This document shows, one piece after another, positions 57,750 through 64,000 of a stretch of DNA of 64,000 nt. Source of the stretch: Bin75 sp965223955 (GTDB lineage Bacteria; Nitrospirota; Nitrospiria; Nitrospirales; UBA8639); the NCBI GenBank assembly GCA_965223955.1, contig OZ245029.1:1674001-1738000 (forward strand). The letters are read 5' to 3'. The position numbers and the translations under genes are program-made. Each line of letters begins with the position of its first letter. The stretch's first letter is position 1. Below the pieces are notes generated by a model, which searched no databases, had not been told where the DNA came from, and saw only the letters and a list, made by a program, of their open reading frames with translations.

Positions 57750-59636
57750 TCATTCCTCCAACGTTGAAATATCGCCGGGATCCTGCCCGAGTTCCTTGGC
57801 TTTCAGGACGCGGCGCATGATCTTCCCCGACCGGGTCTTGGGGAGCGAGGTCACGACTTCAATCTCTCGTGGGACCGCGATTTTGCCCAATTCCGTTTGT
57901 ACGTGAGCCTTGAGGGCTTTGGTCAGTTCCGCACTTTCGCTTTGCCCCTGTTTCAGGATGACGAAGGCTTTGATCATCTCACCTGCGGTTTTATGCGGTT
58001 TGCCGATCACCGCCGCTTCGACCACCGCGTCGTGACTGACCAGCGCGCTTTCCACCTCCGCGGTACCGATACGATTGCCTGCGACTTTGAGCACGTCATC
58101 GGCCCGGCCCATGAACCAGAAATAGCCATCTTCATCTTTGTGACAGACGTCGCCTGCGGTGTAACAGCCGGGAATGTTATTCCAGTAGCTCAAGTAACGA
58201 TCAGGATCTTTGTGGATGGTGCGCATCATGGAAGGCCACGGTTTTTTAATGACCGCGAACCCTCCGCCGGTGCCGATACTCTTACCGCTCTTATCCACGA
58301 CGTCCGCCTCGATTCCTAAAAACGGGCGTGTGGCAGACCCTGGTTTGAGCGGGACACAGGGGAGGGGAGTCACCAGAATCGATCCGGTTTCCGTTTGCCA
58401 CCAGGTATCCATAATTGGTTTGTCTCCCCCGGTAACCCGGTGAAACCATTCCCAGGCTTCGGGGTTGATGGGCTCGCCTACCGAGCCTAAGACGCGCAGG
58501 GCGGAGAGATCATATTTCTTGGGCCAGTCTTCACCGTACTTCATGAGAAGGCGGATGGCCGTTGGGGTGGTATAGAAAATCGACACCCCATATTTCTCGA
58601 TGAGATCCCACCAGCGGCCCGGGGTGGGATAGTCGGGTTTGCCTTCAGCCGTGAGGATGGTCGCACCATTGAGGAGCGGGCCGTACACGATATAACTGTG
58701 CCCCGTGACCCAGCCCGGATCGGCAACGCAAAAATACACGTCTTCGTCTTTCAGGTCGAACACATATTTCGTGGTGATATAGGTGCCGACCATATACCCG
58801 CCGTGCACGTGGACCACTCCTTTGGGTTTGCCCGTGGTTCCCGAGGTGTAGAGAAAATAAAGGGGGGTTTCGGCGTCGAGATGCTCTGCTTCACAGGTTG
58901 TTGATTGTCCGTCGAGCCAGTGCTCCCAATCGAGTTCTTTCCGGTCATCCAGTTCGATACCGGGTTTTTCACGTCGTACCACAATCGACTTCTCTATGGT
59001 CGGACAGTTTGCAATTGCGGCATCCACCACCGTTTTGAGTGGAACGTGTTTACCTCGATCGTAGCCATAGTCCGCCGTGATGACGAGCCGGGCTTCCGCA
59101 TCGTTGATCCGGGATTCCAGCGCGGGCGCACTGAAGCCCGAATAGACGACGGAATGAATCAGGCCGAGACGTGCACAGGCCAGCATGGCCACGATTTGTT
59201 CCGGAATCTTCGGAAGATAAATCGTGACGCGATCACCTTTTTTCATTCCAAGGGCTTTGAGGGCATTTGCGCAACGATTGACCTGGCGGTACAACTCGGC
59301 ATAGGTAAAGATCCGTTCTTCGTTTTGCTCTCCCACCCAAATGACCGCAACCTTGTTTCTTCGCCACGAGTTCACGTGACGATCCAAACAATTATATGAA
59401 ATATTGCATTTCCCTCCCAAAAACCATTTTGCCCATGGGTAGTTCCACTCCAGTACCGTGTTCCACGGCGTGAACCATTCCAACTCCTTGGCAACGCCGT
59501 CCCAAAATTTTTCAGGGTCGGCGATCGACTCCTTGTAGGCGGCTTCATAGTCCTTGATATACGCCTGGTCCAGGGTTTTACCGGTCGGGTGGTACACGGT
59601 GGATGTTTTCAATAACGTTTCAATTTGTTCTGCCAT
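57750..59636 (-). CDS. acs: Acetyl-CoA synthetase
   Basis: 628 residues. ANL adenylating enzyme: YFLYTSGTTGKPKGVVHVHG (A3), DTWWQTETGSILVTPLP (A5), the GYFWFMGRADDVLKVAGNRI hinge, and RSGKIMRRVLK with the regulatory acetylation lysine. Activates acetate through acetyl-AMP. ATG 59636 with GAGGA upstream. Convergent with the Pal-like gene, 13 bp apart. Confidence 0.97.
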   Translation of the reverse strand: MAEQIETLLKTSTVYHPTGKTLDQAYIKDYEAAYKESIADPEKFWDGVAKELEWFTPWNTVLEWNYPWAKWFLGGKCNISYNCLDRHVNSWRRNKVAVIWVGEQNEERIFTYAELYRQVNRCANALKALGMKKGDRVTIYLPKIPEQIVAMLACARLGLIHSVVYSGFSAPALESRINDAEARLVITADYGYDRGKHVPLKTVVDAAIANCPTIEKSIVVRREKPGIELDDRKELDWEHWLDGQSTTCEAEHLDAETPLYFLYTSGTTGKPKGVVHVHGGYMVGTYITTKYVFDLKDEDVYFCVADPGWVTGHSYIVYGPLLNGATILTAEGKPDYPTPGRWWDLIEKYGVSIFYTTPTAIRLLMKYGEDWPKKYDLSALRVLGSVGEPINPEAWEWFHRVTGGDKPIMDTWWQTETGSILVTPLPCVPLKPGSATRPFLGIEADVVDKSGKSIGTGGGFAVIKKPWPSMMRTIHKDPDRYLSYWNNIPGCYTAGDVCHKDEDGYFWFMGRADDVLKVAGNRIGTAEVESALVSHDAVVEAAVIGKPHKTAGEMIKAFVILKQGQSESAELTKALKAHVQTELGKIAVPREIEVVTSLPKTRSGKIMRRVLKAKELGQDPGDISTLEE

Positions 59637-59743
59637 GGATGAATCCTCTTAACGGGTCAATCGTGGGAGGAAAATATGTGAATTCACAAGCGACAATGGG
59701 TGCATTATGCGCAGGTCCGCCTGACGGTGCAAGATAACTTTTG

Positions 59744-61357
59744 TCAGGGTTGTTCCGGCGGTTGGTGTGCGGGTAAGAGTAAGTCCAAGACGGTTTTGAC
59801 CGGATTGAACGTCTGGCGTGGCATTTCGACGAAGACGGAATGCCATTTGGCCATGCCCCCGTTCCACAAACCGGGCAGTTCCAAGGCCTTCAACTCTCTT
59901 CCTTCGTAGGATTTTTTTGCAATAAATCCCGTATTGGGATCGACGAATTGATACAGGTTGAAAGGATTCCCCTGGTAATCTCGAACGCCACAAACCATAT
60001 CCACCGGGTTAAAGTGGGTTGACGACGTGAAGATGTCCTGTTGGGTTGGAGAATCGGGATCGACCTGGGAGGATTCCACGATTTGCAACGAGGTGGTGCG
60101 ATCCTCTCCTTCTACCCAGAAAGGCCCGCCACCCGGATTGTTCATGTTGGGGACCATGCCGCAGACTCGGAGGGGCCGGTTCAACCATGTGAACAGCCAC
60201 CGTGTTTTTTGTGAGTTGGTGCGCGTGCTCCACTCATCGGGTAACGTCATGGCAAGCGAATGCCTGGCCCATTCCGTTATCTGTTCGAGGTCAGCAGACG
60301 ACACCGTGTCGGATTCGAGTCGAGTTAGAAATGAAAACACCGTGTCTTGCAAACCGACGAGCAGCCCCCCAAGCACCGTTTTATATTTGGAGGGCGTTTC
60401 CTTCAGATGGTCGGGCACGACGTTATCGATGTTCTTGATGAACACAACGTCGCCGCGGAGTTCGTGAAGATTTGAGAGTAATGCTCCATGGCCCGCAGGC
60501 CGGAACAGGAGATTGCCGTGGGAATCATGAAACGGGCGGTTGTCCATGGCCACGGCAACGGTATTCGTCGAGGGTGTCTGAACGGAACAGTCGATGATCC
60601 ACGTGGCGGTACGTTGCGCCAGTCTATGACGGGCTTGCTCGATATGTTCTTGGATGGCGTGTTGATGGTCCGGCGAAACCGTGAAATGGATGCGGGCACG
60701 GCCTTTGTCGTCTTTGGCGTAGTCGGCGGCTTCTACCAGATGTTCTTCGATCGGTGTTCGCGTTGAGGTGGAATATCTGTGGAACGCGATCAGTCCCTTG
60801 GGCAGCTTGGCGTAGTTCAGGGAATCCAGGAGGGCATCGATGGCGGGGTGATAATTTTTCTCAGAAATTAACCGGTCAAGTTGGTGCCCCTGACGTAACA
60901 GCGTGTTCTTCAGGTCATGGTAAAAAGCAAATTTCGGAAGACCGGAAAAAAATTGCTCCACCTGCTCTGCCGCTGCAACCCGGACGGATGTTCTCTGAAG
61001 ACGAGAAGCCTCCAGGAACTTGAACATGCGCGTACCGACACCGGAAGCCGGCACAAATTTTGTGACGCGGCCGGCGGCCTTGGCTCGTTCAAAGTCCCGT
61101 GTCACGGCGGGCAAATCCACTGAACTGAGGCGGCGGACCCCGTCGTCGAGACGACAGGGTCTTTTCAGTTTTGTAAAGGGAATCCCGCGTTGAAACGTTA
61201 CAATCTGTTGCTCGAGCGTTTGGAAGGAAATCCCTCGCTCCCTTAGCTGCCGGCGATCCGGTGGAGTCAGTTTCGTTTCGATTCCGAGTGGCAGTGCCAT
61301 GTTGGTGGAATTCCGGTTTTCGGTCCGGGTTGTTTGCAGGCTGACCTTTTTGAGCAT
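59744..61357 (-). CDS. DUF4301 family protein
   Basis: 537 residues from ATG 61357; an ATG at 61300 is also possible. DUF4301 hallmarks: VPASGVGTRMFKFLEASR (nucleotidyltransferase-like GxGTRM), FRPAGHGALLSNLHEL, FIKNIDNVVPDHLK, THFNPVDMVCGVRDYQGNPF and ELKALELPGLWNGGMAKWHS then TFNPVKTVLDLL. The motif set resembles sugar-nucleotide pyrophosphorylases. The molecular function is uncharacterised. It lies 33 bp after a 56-residue gene on the same strand. Confidence 0.85.
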   Translation of the reverse strand: MLKKVSLQTTRTENRNSTNMALPLGIETKLTPPDRRQLRERGISFQTLEQQIVTFQRGIPFTKLKRPCRLDDGVRRLSSVDLPAVTRDFERAKAAGRVTKFVPASGVGTRMFKFLEASRLQRTSVRVAAAEQVEQFFSGLPKFAFYHDLKNTLLRQGHQLDRLISEKNYHPAIDALLDSLNYAKLPKGLIAFHRYSTSTRTPIEEHLVEAADYAKDDKGRARIHFTVSPDHQHAIQEHIEQARHRLAQRTATWIIDCSVQTPSTNTVAVAMDNRPFHDSHGNLLFRPAGHGALLSNLHELRGDVVFIKNIDNVVPDHLKETPSKYKTVLGGLLVGLQDTVFSFLTRLESDTVSSADLEQITEWARHSLAMTLPDEWSTRTNSQKTRWLFTWLNRPLRVCGMVPNMNNPGGGPFWVEGEDRTTSLQIVESSQVDPDSPTQQDIFTSSTHFNPVDMVCGVRDYQGNPFNLYQFVDPNTGFIAKKSYEGRELKALELPGLWNGGMAKWHSVFVEMPRQTFNPVKTVLDLLLPAHQPPEQP

Positions 61358-61390
61358 CTTTCCCAAGGAAGAGGACTTCGCATTGCCCGG

Positions 61391-61561
61391 CTAGTCCTGG
61401 GCGCCTCCCTGCAAATATCCGAGCCCGATTTTAATGGCGCGGCGCGTGATTTCACACCAACGGTTTGGTGGATATTCCTCCAGAATTTTTACGACCCGAG
61501 GATCCTGGACGTCCAGTTCAATCACTTTGAGTATTCCATCTTGAATTTTGACTTCTGCCAC
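61391..61561 (-). CDS. Small protein upstream of the DUF4301 gene
   Basis: 56 residues, GTG start at 61561 after GAAGGAGAAGAAACC, TAG at 61391. The sequence VAEVKIQDGILKVIELDVQD continues PRVVKILEEYPPNRWCEITR, ending GYLQGGAQD. It alternates hydrophobic and charged residues as a folded small domain would. It is too short for most gene finders. Same strand and tight spacing with DUF4301 suggest cotranscription. No family recognised. Confidence 0.7.
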   Translation of the reverse strand: MAEVKIQDGILKVIELDVQDPRVVKILEEYPPNRWCEITRRAIKIGLGYLQGGAQD

Positions 61562-61792
61562 GGTTTCTTCTCCTTCTTCAAAACTATTAGTAAGTATTCC
61601 CTGAAATCTTCCACTAATGAGTCCCGTTGCCTGGTGCTCAAGCGGTTTTTGTGTTGACAGTACGAGTTCATACTACCTAAATCAGCCATTCTTTGCTAGA
61701 ATAGCTCCGCATTTTTTCTGGCGTCGAAAGCAAAACCACACATCATTTCAGCATCGTGTCAATCCCTGCGTCGCACGCATCGGGAGGATACC
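61562..61792. promoter_or_regulatory. Divergent regulatory region of the symporter and the DUF4301 operon
   Basis: Contains TTGACA near 61655 facing the symporter, but its 17-bp-spaced -10 (CTAAAT) is poor. The stretch is AT-rich. GGGAGG lies 5-10 bp before the symporter ATG. No repeats. Confidence 0.35.
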
Positions 61793-63169
61793 ATGGAACA
61801 GTTGAATACGTTCATCAATGAAGTCAATGCGTTTGTATGGGGTCCCCCCATGCTCGGCATGTTGGGCGTCACGGGTGTGATACTGACCCTTGGCCTGGTT
61901 TTCATGCCGTGGCGAAAAGTGGGTTACAGCTTCAAGCTGCTGTTTGAAAAGGATGATCCCGGTGGTGAAGGGGAGGTCAAACCCTTCAATGCCCTCATGA
62001 CGGCATTATCGGCTACGGTCGGAACCGGGAACATTGCCGGCGTCGCCACGGCCATCGCCCTCGGCGGGCCCGGTGCAATCTTTTATATGTGGCTCATCGC
62101 GCTGTTCGGTATGGCCACCAAGTACGCCGAAGCCGTGTGTGCCGTGACCTATCGTGAAGTGGATAAGGCGGGTAAATACGTGGGTGGCCCCATGTATTAT
62201 TTGCGTAACGGCGTGGGGGCATTCGCCCCGGAGTTGGGCAAATGGTTGGGGCTGGCTTTTGCCGCGTTTGGGGCCGTGGCCGCTTTTGGTATCGGTAACG
62301 CGGTTCAGGTGAACTCAATGGCGGTTGCTCTGGGAGAGAGCTTCAGTGTTCCCAGGTTCCTGACGGGAATCATTGTGGCCGCACTGGTGGGGTTCGTTAT
62401 CATCGGCGGAATCAAACGAATTGGCGACGTGGCCGGCAAATTGGTACCTGCCATGATCGTGCTCTACGTCGGGGCCGCGCTGCTGATTATTCTCATCAAT
62501 ATTGCTAAAGTGCCGGAGGCCATTGCCCTGATTTTCGAATACGCCTTCACTCCTGCGGCAGCAACGGGCGGCTTTGCCGGGGCGGCCGTGGCGGCGGCCG
62601 TCCGTTTCGGGGTGGCCCGCGGGGTGTTTTCCAATGAGTCCGGCTTGGGTTCCGCAGCCATCGCCCATGCTGCCGCCAAGACCAATAGTCCCGTCAGGCA
62701 GGGCCTTATCGCCATGCTGGGCACCTTTATCGATACCATCATCGTCTGTACCATGACCGCGCTGGTGATTCTGACCTCCGGTGCCTGGACCGTGATGGGT
62801 GCGGATGGCGGAGGTCTGACCGGCGCGGCACTCACGTCCACGGCCTTTCACCTTTCCATTGCCGGTGGCCAATATATCGTCACCATTGCGTTGGTCGTCT
62901 TTGCGTTCACCACCATTCTCGGTTGGTCCTATTACGGTGAGCGATGCTGGCAATACCTGTTCAGTGAAAACAGCCTGATCGTCTACCGCGTGTTGTGGAT
63001 AGTGGCGGCACTGGGCTTTGCCAACATGAAGGTGGATTTCGTCTGGAATTTGTCCGACACCCTCAATGGCTTGATGGCGGTGCCCAACCTGGTGGGCTTG
63101 TTGTTGCTGGCGCCGATGGTGTTCAAAGTGACGCGAGAATATTTTGACGCGCAGAAGAAGTCGGCCTGA
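61793..63169 (+). CDS. Sodium:alanine symporter family (AGCS) transporter
   Basis: 458 residues, about 11 transmembrane helices. AGCS signature region PFNALMTALSATVGTGNIAGVATAIALGGPG near the N-terminus, GPMYYLRNGVG, and ARGVFSNESGLGSAAIAHAAA (the conserved second half). Imports alanine or glycine with Na+ or H+. It stands alone with its own promoter region; glycine/alanine-rich composition. Confidence 0.93.
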   Translation: MEQLNTFINEVNAFVWGPPMLGMLGVTGVILTLGLVFMPWRKVGYSFKLLFEKDDPGGEGEVKPFNALMTALSATVGTGNIAGVATAIALGGPGAIFYMWLIALFGMATKYAEAVCAVTYREVDKAGKYVGGPMYYLRNGVGAFAPELGKWLGLAFAAFGAVAAFGIGNAVQVNSMAVALGESFSVPRFLTGIIVAALVGFVIIGGIKRIGDVAGKLVPAMIVLYVGAALLIILINIAKVPEAIALIFEYAFTPAAATGGFAGAAVAAAVRFGVARGVFSNESGLGSAAIAHAAAKTNSPVRQGLIAMLGTFIDTIIVCTMTALVILTSGAWTVMGADGGGLTGAALTSTAFHLSIAGGQYIVTIALVVFAFTTILGWSYYGERCWQYLFSENSLIVYRVLWIVAALGFANMKVDFVWNLSDTLNGLMAVPNLVGLLLLAPMVFKVTREYFDAQKKSA

Positions 63170-63367
63170 TGGCCGGAAGGCTAACGGATGATGAGAAGAG
63201 GTCTTGACACGGTTGCCAAAATACTTGCGGGTCGTCGGGTGATTTCCGGATAGGGGTAGGGCGGAGGCGTAATCGGCGCGCCGTGACGTGATGCCCGTTT
63301 CACGGGTCGAACGAGATTTTGGCGGTTAGGAACAGCGTACGTCCCCTGGCGGAATCCTGCGTGAAGT

Positions 63368-63508
63368 CTACTTGCTCTTGGGTAGCTGTGGACGGACCGC
63401 GATTGCCGATATTGCCGCCATGACAATCACAGCGAGGACCAGTATCGTATTAGCACTGCGTTTACTGAACAGCAGACGTGAAATCCGACTACGTGGTGAC
63501 TCGCTCAT
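63368..63508 (-). CDS. Small single-span membrane protein
   Basis: 46 residues from ATG 63508 (GGGAGAG upstream): basic start MSESPRSRISRLLFSKRSAN, one helix TILVLAVIVMAAISAIAV, tail RPQLPKSK. Below usual length cut-offs. The good ribosome site and classical N-in topology support a real gene, but no family is known. The rest of 63170-63576 shows no other gene. Confidence 0.5.
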   Translation of the reverse strand: MSESPRSRISRLLFSKRSANTILVLAVIVMAAISAIAVRPQLPKSK

Positions 63509-63576
63509 TTAAAAGCTCTCCCTCGTTGCATCCTTGAGGAATGATTATGATCGTATGACAATTTTATACATGACGT

Positions 63577-64000
63577 CTAATGCCCACAATCCCATTCCTG
63601 TTGTAACTCTTGCACGATTTCCAGCCATTCCATGGTTTGCTGGTGAAGGGGTTCATGCAGTGCCCGGCCCGTTGCCGTGACGGCATTATTCTTCAATGCC
63701 CGTTCGGCATGTTGCCTGCCCAGGGAGAGTAACGAGCAGATTCCGGACGAGACAGGGGGTCGCTCTCCGCTCTGTTGAAACAGGGCCATGGCACGATAGA
63801 CCTGTTCCTGGGTTCGAAACAGATCGACCATGAGGCGGTAGGGCGGTTGAGTTGTGTCAGGCCCCTGTTGCTTGCTGAGTTGAGAAGCCAGCAAGGCGGC
63901 CCGGCCGATACTGATAGCCGCGCCCTGGGAGTCTCCTTGTGCCATGGAGTCTTCCGCTTGCGTTTGGAGCCGTGAGAGTTCTCTGTCTGCATTGGTGGCT
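63577..64000 (-). CDS. Hypothetical protein, cut by the window edge
   Basis: The C-terminal 141 residues are visible; the frame stays open to 64000, so the gene starts outside. Helical and Gln/Leu-rich: AALLASQLSKQQGPDTTQPP, YRLMVDLFRTQEQVYRAMAL, HQQTMEWLEIVQELQQEWDC. An ATG at 63945 is an internal Met candidate, but upstream residues ELSRLQTQAEDS fit the same helix, so the partial reading is preferred. Family unknown; it resembles a helical-repeat or tetratricopeptide-like tail. Confidence 0.55.
   Translation of the reverse strand, partial: ATNADRELSRLQTQAEDSMAQGDSQGAAISIGRAALLASQLSKQQGPDTTQPPYRLMVDLFRTQEQVYRAMALFQQSGERPPVSSGICSLLSLGRQHAERALKNNAVTATGRALHEPLHQQTMEWLEIVQELQQEWDCGH

Overview
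The window is about 64 kb of a Gram-negative bacterial chromosome. It carries a full lipid A/Kdo/heptose assembly line, BamA, LptD, a Pal-like lipoprotein and a presqualene-diphosphate-synthase-type enzyme. Gene content and order (bamA-ompH-fabZ-lpxA-lpxI-oxidoreductase-lpxB-msbA-acyltransferase-waaA-lpxK-waaF) together with moderate GC suggest Nitrospirota, perhaps a Nitrospira relative. That placement is inference from gene content; there is no rRNA or marker gene here to prove it.

Layout. 0.2-3.8 kb: a frameshifted O-methyltransferase, an outer-membrane beta-barrel protein, and an IS481-family insertion with a 6-bp target duplication sitting inside an intergenic repeat. 3.9-6.9 kb: a GC-rich segment unlike its surroundings, with a lipoprotein, a PLP-dependent desulfhydrase/deaminase and a LysR regulator, plus a 54-bp direct repeat upstream of the last two. 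7.2-13.5 kb: tldD-tldE with an acidic partner, a family 4 uracil-DNA glycosylase with a clamp-binding tail, and a small operon ending in an HpnD-like synthase. 13.6-18.8 kb: an unknown gene whose 3' third is duplicated 3.7 kb downstream. Between the copies lie a truncated gene, an overlapping HD-phosphohydrolase/nucleotidyltransferase pair and an IS3 remnant; the second copy runs into three 157-bp tandem units. 18.8-33.7 kb: PHP phosphoesterase, a FolB-methyltransferase fusion, moaC-moaD-moaE-moaA, accD, folC, lptD, an HD hydrolase, a DUF2062 protein, thiL and lon. 34-48 kb: the envelope biogenesis operon, in which a late acyltransferase is frameshifted at an A10 tract and gmhB after waaF is reduced to remnants by an IS481-type fragment. 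48-64 kb: housekeeping and accessory genes, including tRNA-Ser(GCU), a DsbA-like protein, a cupin, a Gld-type ABC operon, a Pal lipoprotein with a Pro/Glu repeat linker, acs, a DUF4301 gene with a new 56-codon partner, an AGCS symporter and two further small or partial genes.

The intergenic spaces are littered with three families of inverted repeats: A, REP-like hairpins with GTAGGTCGG ends; B, CTCCCCTTTGTAAGGGGAG hairpins; C, TGTCATTCCGAGCGAAG-type hairpins. They are nested in each other, interrupted by an IS, captured in a tandem array, and in one case provide a stop codon.

The best candidate for an uncharacterised system is the HD/nucleotidyltransferase pair at 15.5-17.5 kb. The fused FolB-methyltransferase and the MoaD with residues beyond its Gly-Gly end are the best enzyme-level oddities.
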